Below, one piece after another: positions 1-8,530 of a stretch of 64,000 nucleotides of DNA (positions within the stretch are counted from its first letter, which is position 1; each line of letters begins with the position of its first letter). The notes under the pieces were generated by a model. The model ran no database searches. It worked only from the letters and a program-made list of their open reading frames with translations, and had not been told where the DNA came from. Location: NCBI GenBank assembly GCA_965277425.1, contig CBDICR010000006.1, positions 62,001-126,000 on the forward strand, in the 5' to 3' direction. The position numbers were made by a program, and so were the translations under genes. Source of the DNA: Poindextera sp965277425 (GTDB lineage: Bacteria; Pseudomonadota; Alphaproteobacteria; Caulobacterales; Caulobacteraceae).

Positions 1-587
1 CCGGGGTGCCGATGAAGTGGATCGTCGGCCTGGGCGGCGCGGCGCTGGCGGGCGGGATATCGCTCTATTTCGTCTTCGACCACGTCGCCAGCCGGGTGAA
101 CAAGTTCCTCTCGCCGGAGACCACCGACACCCACCAGATCGACCGCGCCCGCGAGGCGATCGCCGCCGGCGCCTGGTTCGGCCGCGGGCCCGGCGAAGGC
201 ATTCTCAAGCGCCAGGTGCCCGACGTGCACACCGACTTCGCCTATGCCGGCGCGGCGGAGGAGTACGGCCTGATCTTCTCGCTGCTGCTCATCACCCTGT
301 TCGGCTTCATCGTCATCCGCGGCCTCTACAAGGCCATGAAACTGTCCGATCCGTTCGAACAGGTGGCGGCCGGCGCCCTCTTCGTGCTGGTCGGCCAGCA
401 GGCCTTCATCAATGTGGCGGTCAATCTGGACCTGATCCCGACCAAGGGCATGACCCTGCCCTTCATCTCCTATGGCGGCTCGTCCATGCTGGCCATGGGC
501 CTGACCATGGGCATGGCGCTGGCCCTGACCCGCAAGCGGCCGGGCGCCTATGAAACGCCGGAGCCGCCCGTGGGCGCGTTTGCGTGA
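1..587 (+). CDS. ftsW: FtsW, lipid II polymerase / division SEDS protein (3' part only)
   Basis: This is the C-terminal part of a SEDS-family peptidoglycan glycosyltransferase that acts in the inner membrane at the division septum. The gene enters from the left edge of the window, so the in-frame GTG at position 6 is not its start. About 193 residues are visible, with several hydrophobic segments. Near the end is the conserved motif PFISYGGSSM, followed by a last membrane helix and a short basic cytoplasmic tail. The stop codon overlaps the GTG start of murG by four bases (GTGA), the usual ftsW-murG arrangement of the dcw cluster. RodA is a paralogue with similar motifs, but the murG neighbour favours FtsW. 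Confidence 0.93.
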   Translation, partial: GVPMKWIVGLGGAALAGGISLYFVFDHVASRVNKFLSPETTDTHQIDRAREAIAAGAWFGRGPGEGILKRQVPDVHTDFAYAGAAEEYGLIFSLLLITLFGFIVIRGLYKAMKLSDPFEQVAAGALFVLVGQQAFINVAVNLDLIPTKGMTLPFISYGGSSMLAMGLTMGMALALTRKRPGAYETPEPPVGAFA

Positions 588-1726
588 CCAAGGCCAGGCT
601 CGCGGTCGTCGCCGCCGGCGGCACCGGCGGCCACCTCTTTCCGGCTCAGGCCCTGGCCGAGGCCCTGATCGGGCGCGGCTGGCGTGTGGCGCTGGCCACC
701 GACGAGCGCGGCGCGGCCTATGCGGGCGGCTTCCCGGCCGAGGAGCGCATCGCCCTCTCCGCGGCCACCTACCGCCCGGGCGATCCGCTGGGGATGGTCC
801 GGGCCGGCCTGGCCATCGCGCGCGGGACGCTGGCGGCGCGCAAGGCGTTCAAGCGGCTTGAGCCGGCCGTCGTGGTCGGCTTCGGCGGCTATCCCTCCCT
901 GCCCTCGCTGATCGCGGCGGCCAGCGCCGGCCGGCCGGTCGTGATCCACGAACAGAACGCGGTGATGGGCCGCGCCAACCGCCTCTTGGCCAGCCACGCG
1001 ACGGCGGTGGCCTGCGCCTTCCCGACCCTGAAGAAGGCGCCCGCCGCGGTCCAGGCGCGCGCGGTGGTGGTGGGCAATCCGGTGCGGCCGGAGGTGCGGG
1101 ACCTGGCCGAGCGCGCCTACGCCGCGCCGACCGCGGGCATCAGCCTGCTCGTCACCGGCGGCAGCCAGGGCGCGCGCATCGTCTCCGAGACGGTCCCAAG
1201 GGCGGTTGCGCAACTTCCCCAGGCTCTGCGCGACCGACTGTCGATCCAACAGCAGACCCGCGCCGAATCCACCGAGGCCGCGCGGTCGATCTATCAGGAC
1301 GCCGGGGTCGCCTTCGAGCTCGCCCCCTTCTTCCGCGACATGGCCGGGCGGCTGGCCGAGGCGCATCTGGTGATCGGCCGCGCCGGCGCCTCGACCGTCT
1401 GCGAGCTCGCCGTCGCCGGCAAACCCGCCATCCTCATTCCCTTGAAGATCGCGCTGGACGACGACCAGGGCGAGAACGCCGCCCTGCTCGCCGAGGCGGG
1501 CGCGGCCATCGTGATGCGTGAAGAGGCCTTGAGCGCCGAGCGGCTGGCTTGCGAGCTGGCCGCGCTGCTGGCCGATCCGGGCAGGCTGGCCGCCATGTCG
1601 AAGGCCGCCCGCTCGGTGGCCCGACCGGATGCGGCCGAACGGTTGGCCGATCTGGTGGAAGAGGTGGCGGGAGCCAAGCGCGAGCCCCCGCCATCCCGAA
1701 CTGATCATCCCGCGAAAGCCGGATAG
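584..1726 (+). CDS. murG: MurG, UDP-GlcNAc:lipid I N-acetylglucosaminyltransferase
   Basis: MurG transfers GlcNAc from UDP-GlcNAc to lipid I to make lipid II on the cytoplasmic face of the inner membrane. The 380-residue protein is close to normal family length. The N-terminal Gly-rich loop AGGTGGH is at residues 11-17, HEQN at 122-125, and the donor-side GGSQGA motif at 192-197. The GTG start overlaps the ftsW stop, which implies translational coupling. The last 15 or so residues (EPPPSRTDHP region) look like an unstructured tail. The gene ends 42 bases before the convergent TonB receptor gene, so this is the end of the visible cell-wall operon. Confidence 0.97.
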   Translation: MTKARLAVVAAGGTGGHLFPAQALAEALIGRGWRVALATDERGAAYAGGFPAEERIALSAATYRPGDPLGMVRAGLAIARGTLAARKAFKRLEPAVVVGFGGYPSLPSLIAAASAGRPVVIHEQNAVMGRANRLLASHATAVACAFPTLKKAPAAVQARAVVVGNPVRPEVRDLAERAYAAPTAGISLLVTGGSQGARIVSETVPRAVAQLPQALRDRLSIQQQTRAESTEAARSIYQDAGVAFELAPFFRDMAGRLAEAHLVIGRAGASTVCELAVAGKPAILIPLKIALDDDQGENAALLAEAGAAIVMREEALSAERLACELAALLADPGRLAAMSKAARSVARPDAAERLADLVEEVAGAKREPPPSRTDHPAKAG

Positions 1727-1768
1727 GGCGATCGAGACGATCTATACCGACCACGCCATAGCGCCGGT

Positions 1769-4135
1769 CTACCAGCGGTAGATCAGGTTGACCCCGAATG
1801 TGCGCGGCTCGTTGTAGCGAACGGCATACGGGATGCCGACCACCTCGAGCTTCAACAGCTGCACCGTCTCGTTCGTGAGGTTCTGGATAAACAGTGCCGC
1901 TTCCAGCTTCTTGTAGTCCAAGCCGGTGCGCAGGCTCACATCATTGAGGCGGTCCAGTGACACGAAAGGCGTGGTCGAGGTCACCGTGTCCTGCCCACCG
2001 CCCTGCTGGCCACTGTAGACGACGTGGATAAAGCCGGTCAGGCTGTCGGTCAGCGGATGCCGATAATCGACCGTGGCGGAGCCGGTCCAGGCGGGGATCT
2101 GGGCGACCGGCGAATTCAGGATCGGCAGGCCGACATACTTGGTCGGCACCGAGACGAACTTCGCATACTGATTGGCGCCGCTCAGCGACAGGCTGAGCAC
2201 GCCGCCCGCCAGGTTGAAGGTGGAATCCACCGCCAGCTCGACGCCGTGGGCGCGCACCGTGCCGCCGTTGATGTTGAACACCGTCGCCCCCTGCCCGCAG
2301 GCGTTGAGGATCGTACAGCCGTCGTTGATGCTGGTGATCGCGTTGTTGGTCTGAGAGGTGTAGTAGTCCAGCGTGAAATAGACGAACCTGGTCAGGTTGC
2401 CCTTGATGCCGCCTTCGTAGCTGATGGTGTCCTCGTCGCCGTAGTTGGGTTGGAACGGCGTGGGCGCAAACGGGCTGGATGTGCCCGCATTGACCCCGCC
2501 GGCGCGGTAGCCGGTGCCCACCTTGGCGTAGATCAGGTCATGCCATGCGCCGGGCAGGTCGTAGGCGGCCGTGACCGTATAGTTGATGCGGTCGGCGTCG
2601 AACGTAAAGCTGGACGGCTTCTGGGTCTGCACGCCCGTGTAGAGGGCGTCGACCGTCTCATTCGCCTTCTTGTTGTCGTTGGTATAGCGAAGCTCGCCGG
2701 TGAGGGAGAAGCTGCGGATCCTGTATTTCAGCGAGCCGTAGACCGCTTCCGAGAGATAGCGCTCCGGCTCGTCGCTGACCGCGCCGAATCCTGCCGGATA
2801 GACTGTTGGACAGGGCGTGGAGGTCGGCAGGAGTAGATAGCATAGGTGCGTCGTCGGCGTTCCACCGCAGACGCCCGCGCCGGCCTTCAGCACACAGGGA
2901 CTGGTGGCGTTGTAGAGCCCGTTATCGTCCTGCTGATCCAAGACCTCCGCGCCGACAAGCCAGTTGAGGTTGTTGTCCAGCGCAGCGCCCGCCAGGTGCA
3001 GGTCCTCGTAGACCGTGTTGTCCTTTGCAATCGTGCCGGTCTGTCCGAGCGGATAGGCGCCCACTTCGCCCAGCTTCTGGAACTGGGCCTCGGTGGCCAG
3101 ATCGAACGCCGAGGCGAAGTTCTGGGTCGAGGTCCAGTGATCGACCATGGTGGTCGAACTGAGCTGGGCCCAGCCGAGGTCATAGTTGATCAGCAGCATG
3201 CCCCGACCGACCTGCTGGTTCACGCCGTCCAGCCCGTCGTGGGGAGACACGTATCGGTCGCCGAAATAGCCCAGCGGCAGCGTGGCCACCTTGCCCGGCG
3301 CCAGGTCATAGACGGTGTCGAAGGTCGGCAGGTTCAGGTTCTGCCCGTCCACCAGGAAGTCCACATCCAACGGGCCATGACGATAGCGGAGCTGGCCGCG
3401 CGCGATCCACCCGCTGGTGGAGTCGTAGTATTTGCCGCTATCCGGGTTGAAATCGAAGCCGCCGGTCTGGCTGATGGACTCCACGCCCAGGCGCAGCGCC
3501 CAGTCGTCGCCGAGGGTATGATTCTCGACGGCCATCAGCTGGTTCTCGCCCAGCTTGCCGGTATAGCTTTCGTTCACGTAGCCGGAATCGTCGAAGGCCG
3601 GCTTGGCGGTGATGATGTTCACTTCCCCGTACTCGGCGTTTCGGCCGTAAAGGGCGCCCTGAGGCCCCTCAAGCACTTCGACGCGATCCACGTCGAAGAA
3701 GTCGAGGTTCATGAAATTGCGGCCGCCGAGCGTACTGGAACCCACATAGGCGCCGTTGACGAACAGGCCCACGCCCGAATCGGCGCCGGTGGCCCTCTCG
3801 GTGCCTGACCCTCGGATCGAGATCTCGCTCAGATTGGGGCTGGCCAGGTCGTTGAAGCGGACGCCCGGCACGGTGCGCAGTAGGTCGCCAGTGCTGTCCA
3901 CCGGCCCGGTGGCGGTGAGTTGGGCGCCGGTCACCGCGGTGATGGTAGCCGGCACCTTTCGCACCTGCTCCGAGCGTTTGGTCGCGGTGACGACGACCTC
4001 GCCGGCGGTGCTCGCGTCTGGCGGCGCGGCCGTGGCGGTCTGGTTTGCGGGTGTTGTCTGCGCAACCGCCGAACCGGCGATGAGCAGCGCGAGCCCGGCG
4101 ATGAGCATGGCCGGTGATCGGAACAAATGACGCAT
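1769..4135 (-). CDS. TonB-dependent outer-membrane receptor
   Basis: This is a 788-residue TonB-dependent receptor that should import a bulky substrate across the outer membrane. The chosen ATG at 4135 follows a GGGAGGG ribosome-binding site and begins a clear signal peptide (MRHLFRSPAMLIAGLALL, cleaved near SAVAQ). A longer reading frame to 4282 has no such support. After the signal come a TonB-box-like segment (GEVVVTATKRSE), a plug domain, and a long run of alternating beta strands ending in an aromatic residue (IYRW), as expected of an outer-membrane barrel. It is transcribed divergently from a GntR-type regulator. The substrate cannot be read from sequence. Confidence 0.93.
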   Translation of the reverse strand: MRHLFRSPAMLIAGLALLIAGSAVAQTTPANQTATAAPPDASTAGEVVVTATKRSEQVRKVPATITAVTGAQLTATGPVDSTGDLLRTVPGVRFNDLASPNLSEISIRGSGTERATGADSGVGLFVNGAYVGSSTLGGRNFMNLDFFDVDRVEVLEGPQGALYGRNAEYGEVNIITAKPAFDDSGYVNESYTGKLGENQLMAVENHTLGDDWALRLGVESISQTGGFDFNPDSGKYYDSTSGWIARGQLRYRHGPLDVDFLVDGQNLNLPTFDTVYDLAPGKVATLPLGYFGDRYVSPHDGLDGVNQQVGRGMLLINYDLGWAQLSSTTMVDHWTSTQNFASAFDLATEAQFQKLGEVGAYPLGQTGTIAKDNTVYEDLHLAGAALDNNLNWLVGAEVLDQQDDNGLYNATSPCVLKAGAGVCGGTPTTHLCYLLLPTSTPCPTVYPAGFGAVSDEPERYLSEAVYGSLKYRIRSFSLTGELRYTNDNKKANETVDALYTGVQTQKPSSFTFDADRINYTVTAAYDLPGAWHDLIYAKVGTGYRAGGVNAGTSSPFAPTPFQPNYGDEDTISYEGGIKGNLTRFVYFTLDYYTSQTNNAITSINDGCTILNACGQGATVFNINGGTVRAHGVELAVDSTFNLAGGVLSLSLSGANQYAKFVSVPTKYVGLPILNSPVAQIPAWTGSATVDYRHPLTDSLTGFIHVVYSGQQGGGQDTVTSTTPFVSLDRLNDVSLRTGLDYKKLEAALFIQNLTNETVQLLKLEVVGIPYAVRYNEPRTFGVNLIYRW

Positions 4136-4208
4136 GGAGCCCTCCCAGTCAGCAGCTTGTGCTGTCGTATTGCCCTCACGTAACCCTGATCTGTACGATT
4201 GTGTCAAA

Positions 4209-4227
4209 CTAATTGTACGACAATTAG
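4209..4227. promoter_or_regulatory. Candidate GntR/FadR-type operator
   Basis: A perfect inverted repeat has 8-bp arms CTAATTGT and ACAATTAG separated by ACG. The core TTGT-N3-ACAA fits the general FadR/GntR-FCD half-site pattern TNGT-N3-ACNA. It lies 74-92 bases upstream of the TonB receptor start and about 140 bases upstream of the GntR-family gene, in the only intergenic space they share. The inference is that the regulator controls the receptor, itself, or both. Confidence 0.6.
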
Positions 4228-4367
4228 CGGCGATATGTCCGATATATCCCTCTTGCCTCGAGACGACGGTTGGGCGAAGCATCGCTCGTCGTCAGGGCTG
4301 GAGGGCGGTTCGATAAGTCGGGCCGCCGCGGCTTTGAGCCGTCGGGCCGACAGACGAGGGAGTCGCC

Positions 4368-5138
4368 ATGGTGAACGTCGCCGAATCGCCGCGCCGCGTT
4401 GAGCGCGGTCGACGCGACGGCCGTGGGGTAGGGCTCTCCGCGGCGGAGGTGACGGACCTGCTGCGCGCCCAAATCCAGGACGGCGGCCTGGCGCCGGGCG
4501 AGTGGCTGCGCGAGGCGCGGCTCTGCGCGGCGTTCCAGGTCGGCCGCTCCATCGTTCGCCGCGCCCTGCGCAATCTGGCCGCGGACGGCCTGGTGATTCT
4601 GGAAGCGAACCGGGGAGCCAGCGTGGCGCTGACCAGCCTGCAGGAGGTGTTCGACCTGTTCGAACTCCGCGCGGGGCTTTATGGCGTCGCCGCTCGCTTT
4701 ACCTGCATCAGAGGCTCGACCGGCCTGCTGTCCGACATCGTTCGGAAAATCGACGCCCTGCTGGCGGGCGCGGAGGCCGGAACGCCGGCCGATCAGCTGA
4801 TCCGGCAAAGCGAGGAAATCTTCAGCAAGATGGCCAGCACGGCCAGCGCCGATGCGCAGGTGATGATCGAGGCGGTCCGGCGAAAGACCCGCTGGCACTA
4901 TTCCTATGTGGGTCTCGCCGAAAGCCCAGGCGGGTTGGGGCCCATCGAGCATTGGCGGGTGGTGCGCGCCGCGCTCGCCGTCCGCGACTCCGCCCGCGCC
5001 AGCGAAGGCGCCCGCAACATTCTCTACTACATGCAAAACGAGGTCAGCCGGCTGATGCTGTCTCGCGGCCTCGGCATGCGCAAGCCGGTGGAATCGCCGC
5101 CCGCCCGACGACGGTCCCGCGCGCGCGCCGCCGGCTGA
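4368..5138 (+). CDS. GntR-family (FCD-type) transcriptional regulator
   Basis: The 256-residue protein has an N-terminal winged helix-turn-helix (about residues 25-85), including a typical GntR pattern: LAPGEWLREARLC, then VGRSIVRRALRNL, then ADGLVILEANRGASVA. The remainder is a mostly helical FCD-type ligand-binding domain. The ATG at 4368 follows an AGGGAG ribosome-binding site. It lies divergent to the TonB receptor and just upstream of an exported serine hydrolase. It therefore probably senses a compound taken up or cleaved by these neighbours. The C-terminal tail is basic (RRRSRARAAG). FCD regulators usually bind small organic acids, but the effector here is unknown. Confidence 0.88.
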   Translation: MVNVAESPRRVERGRRDGRGVGLSAAEVTDLLRAQIQDGGLAPGEWLREARLCAAFQVGRSIVRRALRNLAADGLVILEANRGASVALTSLQEVFDLFELRAGLYGVAARFTCIRGSTGLLSDIVRKIDALLAGAEAGTPADQLIRQSEEIFSKMASTASADAQVMIEAVRRKTRWHYSYVGLAESPGGLGPIEHWRVVRAALAVRDSARASEGARNILYYMQNEVSRLMLSRGLGMRKPVESPPARRRSRARAAG

Positions 5139-5171
5139 TTGACCAACAAGCAACCGAGATCAGGAGCAGAC

Positions 5172-6212
5172 ATGAGCCGCCATTCCTCCCGCAGAGCCGT
5201 CCTCGCCGGATCCGCCGCCCTGGGAACGCTCGCCCATCCGCTCCTGGCCGCGGCCCAGTCTGGCGCTCCGTCCGCGGCCATGCAGGCGGTGCTCGATTAT
5301 GCTCAGAGCCAGAGGACGACCGGCTTCATGATCGTCCAGGACCGCAAGACAATTGTTGAGAAGAACTGGCCCCTGCCCGCCGACGCCGGCCCGTTCCGCG
5401 CGATCGCCGTCTACGGAACCACGCCCGAGGGGTCGCTCCTGGAAGACATCGCCTCCCAGCAAAAGAGCTTCGTCTCGATGCTCATCGCCATCGCCGTCGA
5501 CAAGGGCCTGATCGACGTGAACCGGCCGGTGGTCGACTACATCGGCGCCGGCTGGTCGAAGGCCTCCGTCGAGCAGGAGGCGAGGATCCGCGTCATTGAC
5601 GTGCTGACGATGAGTTCGGGCCTGAGCACCGAATTCACCTACGCCGCCGCGCCCGGCGCGGTCTTCCTCTACAATACCCCGGTCTATGCGGTGTCCAAGC
5701 GGATCGTGGCCGCCGCCGCCAAGCAGCCGCTGGAGGTCATCACCCGCGATTGGCTCACCGCGCCGGCGGGCATGACGAATACGTCCTGGCGCAAGCGGCC
5801 CGCGGCCATGGCCGACATCGGCAATCCCACCGGACTGGTCATCAGCCCGCGCGACGCGGCGAGGTTCGGGCAGATCGTGCTGGACCACGGCAAGGCGGCC
5901 GACGGCGGTCGCATCGTCTCGGAAGCGGGTCTCAAGGCCATGTTCACCCGCTCGGCCGCCAACCCCGCCTACGGCCGGTTCTGGTGGCTGAACGGCAGCG
6001 CCTACACCATCAGGCCGCTGGCCGATCGCGTCGACGGCCCGCTGATCCCGGCCGCGCCCGCCGACATGGTCGCCGCCCTCGGCGCACTCGACCGCAAGCT
6101 CTACATTGTCCCCAGCCAGAAGCTCGTCGTCGTGCGCATGGGCCAGGCCGCCCCGGACAAGGGTTTCGACCAGCAACTCTGGCTCCGATTGGCCAGGGCG
6201 ATGGCGGCATGA
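5172..6212 (+). CDS. Exported serine hydrolase, class C beta-lactamase/esterase fold
   Basis: The 346-residue protein starts with a Tat-like signal (SRRAVLAG, then a hydrophobic stretch and cleavage near AAAQS). It is therefore likely exported folded. The beta-lactamase-family SxxK motif appears as SQQK at residues 95-98, followed by MSSGL near 148 and a Tyr-containing segment FLYNTPVYAVSK near 165-176. The ATG at 5172 has CAGGAG six bases upstream; an in-frame TTG at 5139 is less likely. It is probably an esterase or peptidase-like hydrolase rather than an antibiotic resistance enzyme. It may act together with the TonB receptor upstream. Confidence 0.85.
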   Translation: MSRHSSRRAVLAGSAALGTLAHPLLAAAQSGAPSAAMQAVLDYAQSQRTTGFMIVQDRKTIVEKNWPLPADAGPFRAIAVYGTTPEGSLLEDIASQQKSFVSMLIAIAVDKGLIDVNRPVVDYIGAGWSKASVEQEARIRVIDVLTMSSGLSTEFTYAAAPGAVFLYNTPVYAVSKRIVAAAAKQPLEVITRDWLTAPAGMTNTSWRKRPAAMADIGNPTGLVISPRDAARFGQIVLDHGKAADGGRIVSEAGLKAMFTRSAANPAYGRFWWLNGSAYTIRPLADRVDGPLIPAAPADMVAALGALDRKLYIVPSQKLVVVRMGQAAPDKGFDQQLWLRLARAMAA

Positions 6213-6243
6213 GGCCTCGACTGAAGGCTGAATTCAGCCCTGG

Positions 6244-6663
6244 CTAGCCGCGCTGCTTGAAATAGCGCCGCCGCCACGCGCCGGCGCGACGCCAGCGCCG
6301 GGGCAGCACCAGGCGTTCAAAGCGCAACGCCTGTTGCCAGAGCACGGGAAAGATCTCCGGCTCGCGGCGGATCAGCCGGCGCACGGGATGGACGAAGCGC
6401 GGATGGCGCCGCTGCCAGTGGATGAATTGGCGCTTGGCCTTGTAAGAGTTGCGCAGGACCACGATCAGCCCGACCGCGAGCAGCGGCACGCCGAGGTGGC
6501 CTGGGAGCAGAGCCAGCACGACGCCGCTGACGATCAACACCCATCCGAACGCCACGAACAACAATCGAAATCCGTCGTGCGCGGCCTTTTGCGCGGACGC
6601 AAACAGGCCGGCGAGCGGAGCGCCTGGCAGGGACTCGGGGCGGAGTGACACGACTTGCGACAT
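6244..6663 (-). CDS. Small inner-membrane protein, PGPGW-like
   Basis: The 139-residue protein has two adjacent hydrophobic segments (about residues 34-55 and 58-72) joined by a turn LPGHLGVP. A basic, Trp- and Arg-rich cytoplasmic tail follows. This layout resembles the PGPGW family of small proteobacterial membrane proteins, although the exact PGPG signature is replaced by PGHLG. Its function is not known. The gene stands alone between a convergent hydrolase gene and another small membrane protein. Its leader carries a 9-bp hairpin (6678-6704). Confidence 0.7.
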   Translation of the reverse strand: MSQVVSLRPESLPGAPLAGLFASAQKAAHDGFRLLFVAFGWVLIVSGVVLALLPGHLGVPLLAVGLIVVLRNSYKAKRQFIHWQRRHPRFVHPVRRLIRREPEIFPVLWQQALRFERLVLPRRWRRAGAWRRRYFKQRG

Positions 6664-6677
6664 GGCTTGGCGGGGAC

Positions 6678-6704
6678 CGCGCGGCCAAGGGACTCGGCCG
6701 CGCG
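6678..6704. other. GC hairpin in the leader of the PGPGW-like gene
   Basis: Nine-base complementary arms (CGCGCGGCC at 6678-6686 and GGCCGCGCG at 6696-6704) enclose a 9-base loop, 15-41 bases upstream of the start at 6663. No T-run follows, so it is not a classic terminator. Its role, if any, is unclear. Confidence 0.35.
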
Positions 6705-6833
6705 AGGGAGAACGGGATATGAATATTGAATGCGGCTTAGCAAGGGCGCGGTTGACGCCCCGCTAACGGCCGGCGCCTTAATCGCCGGCGCGTGACAAAA
6801 GCGCCGCAGTTGGCCGTGTTGAAGCGACCAGGT

Positions 6834-7247
6834 CTAGTTCGAGGCCGGCGCGGCGCCGCTGTCGTCATCGCCGGCTTGCGGCGCGGTCGCGGGCTGGCTC
6901 GGGGCCGATTGGGCGCGCTGGGCGGCGAGGCTGGCGCTGTTGGCCGCCTGCGCCGCCGCGGCGTTGGCCTGGGCGGTCGAGCCGGCGCCCTGCGCCTGGG
7001 CGTTCGCCAGCGCCGCCTGGGCGTTGGCCTGCTGCGCCGCCAACGCCGATTGTTGGGCAGCGGCCGTGGCCTGATCGGTCGCCGCCTGGCTGGCCGCCTG
7101 GTTGTTGTTGCTGTTGGCGATGAAGATCAGCACCGCGACCACCAGCACGACCAGGACGATCCCGGCCACGACGATCAAGGTGCGGTTATCGCGATGCCGC
7201 TCGGTGGCGACGACATTGGGCGCGGCGTAAAGATCGGGGTCGCTCAT
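6834..7247 (-). CDS. Single-pass membrane protein with Ala/Gln-rich tail
   Basis: The 137-residue protein has one strong transmembrane helix at about residues 24-44 (LIVVAGIVLVVLVVAVLIFI). Behind it is a low-complexity region of about 80 residues made mostly of Ala, Gln, Ser and Asn, probably a helical or coiled rod on the far side of the membrane. The tail ends with an acidic patch (GDDDSG). The ATG at 7247 has AAGGA at normal spacing. No family was recognised. A type II membrane-anchored spacer or envelope protein is possible. Confidence 0.65.
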   Translation of the reverse strand: MSDPDLYAAPNVVATERHRDNRTLIVVAGIVLVVLVVAVLIFIANSNNNQAASQAATDQATAAAQQSALAAQQANAQAALANAQAQGAGSTAQANAAAAQAANSASLAAQRAQSAPSQPATAPQAGDDDSGAAPASN

Positions 7248-7322
7248 GACAGGTCCTTGATCGTGGGCGGTTGGTGATTGACCTCCACGAAACGCCGCAC
7301 CGCCACGCCTGTTCCATCCCAG

Positions 7323-8519
7323 CTAGGCGCTGGCGACCAGGCCCTGGTCGTGCAGGCGGGCGATTTCGGCCGAGGCGAGGCCGAGGCGTTGGCTGAGGAC
7401 CTCATCGGTGTGCTGGCCCAGGCGCGGCGCGGCGCGCGGCGGCGTGCGGATCTCGCCGGAGACGCCAGCGGCGAAGTCCGGCGTCGGATAGCGATGGCCG
7501 CTCGGATGGTCGATCTCGGTCAGGCTCGCGGCGAACCGGGCGTCGCCGTCCACCGCCGCCTTTAGCGACTGATAGGCCCCATAGGTCACGCCGGCGCCGT
7601 CGAGCAGCGGCCCAAGCTCGCTCAAGCTCCGGCTGGCGAAGGCCGTCTCGAACAGCGGATTGAGCCGGTCGCGCCAGGTGAAGCGCAAGCCTTCGTCGGC
7701 GGCGAAGGCGACGCCGAGCTCGGCCTCCAGCGCGGCGACGGCGTCGGCGAGCCCGAGCACCTCGATCAGGTTGCGCCACTGGCGCGCGGTGATCGCCACC
7801 ACCATCAGCCGCTCGCCGCCGCGGGCCGCGAAGTCCCGCCCGAACGCGCCGTAGAGGGCGTTGCCGATGCGCGGCCGGTCATGGCCGCCGATCAGGACCT
7901 CGGCGATCTGGCCGAGATTGCCCACGCTGGCCATGGCGATGTCCGAGAGCGGCAGGCGCACCTCGCGCCCCTTGCCGTCCGCGCGCCTGGCGCGTTCCGC
8001 CGCCAGCAGCGAGAAGGCGGCGAAGGCGCCGGTGAGCAGGTCCCAGGCCGGCAGCACGTGGTTGACCGGGCCGGCCGCGTCTTCCGGCCCGGTCATGAAC
8101 GGCAGGCCGACAGCGGCGTTGACGGTATAGTCGACCGCCGGCCTGCCGTCGGCCCAGCCCATGATCCGCATAAGGATCAGGTCCTCGCGCAGGGCCTTCA
8201 GGCGCTCGTAGGACAGGAAGCCGTCCACTGGATAGTTGGTGACGAAGAGCCCGGTCGAGGCCGCCAGCCGCTGGGCCAGTTCGCGTCCCTCTGGCCGGGC
8301 CAGATCGATCGCCACCGACTTCTTGGCCTTGTTCAGCCCCTCCCAGTAGAAGCTCGCCCCGCTGTCTGAGAGCGGCCAGCGGTTATAGTCCGGCCCGCCG
8401 CCGATCTGGTCGAAACGGATCACCTCGGCGCCGAGCTGGGCGAGGTAAAGGGCGCAGGTCGGGCCCGCCACGAACGAGGCGCCCTCGACGACGACGAGGT
8501 CCTTCAGAAGGTCGTACAC
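7323..8519 (-). CDS. CaiB/BaiF-type (class III) CoA-transferase
   Basis: The protein has about 398 residues. It begins with VYDLLKDLVVVEGASFVAGPTCALYLAQLGAEVIRF written from the likely GTG start at 8519, a classic opening of family III CoA-transferases, which move CoA between carboxylic acids. The catalytic Asp expected in this family probably lies in the LPAWDLLTGAFAA region. A longer frame from 8573 would overlap the upstream gene by 43 bases and adds a non-family Pro-rich leader, so GTG 8519 is preferred. It sits 11 bases downstream of a dienelactone-hydrolase-like gene and is probably cotranscribed. This suggests degradation of an aromatic or branched carboxylic acid. Confidence 0.86.
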   Translation of the reverse strand: MYDLLKDLVVVEGASFVAGPTCALYLAQLGAEVIRFDQIGGGPDYNRWPLSDSGASFYWEGLNKAKKSVAIDLARPEGRELAQRLAASTGLFVTNYPVDGFLSYERLKALREDLILMRIMGWADGRPAVDYTVNAAVGLPFMTGPEDAAGPVNHVLPAWDLLTGAFAAFSLLAAERARRADGKGREVRLPLSDIAMASVGNLGQIAEVLIGGHDRPRIGNALYGAFGRDFAARGGERLMVVAITARQWRNLIEVLGLADAVAALEAELGVAFAADEGLRFTWRDRLNPLFETAFASRSLSELGPLLDGAGVTYGAYQSLKAAVDGDARFAASLTEIDHPSGHRYPTPDFAAGVSGEIRTPPRAAPRLGQHTDEVLSQRLGLASAEIARLHDQGLVASA

Positions 8520-8530
8520 GGCGCCGAACC

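Noticed and set aside
548..1708. Long minus-strand reading frame opposite murG
   Set aside because: It mirrors murG in a GC-rich genome, has an Arg/Gly/Ala composition without domains, and overlaps a clear gene over its whole length.
6769..6789. Hairpin GCCGGCG...CGCCGGC downstream of the Ala/Gln-rich membrane protein
   Set aside because: Short stem with no T-run; such palindromes are common by chance in GC-rich DNA.
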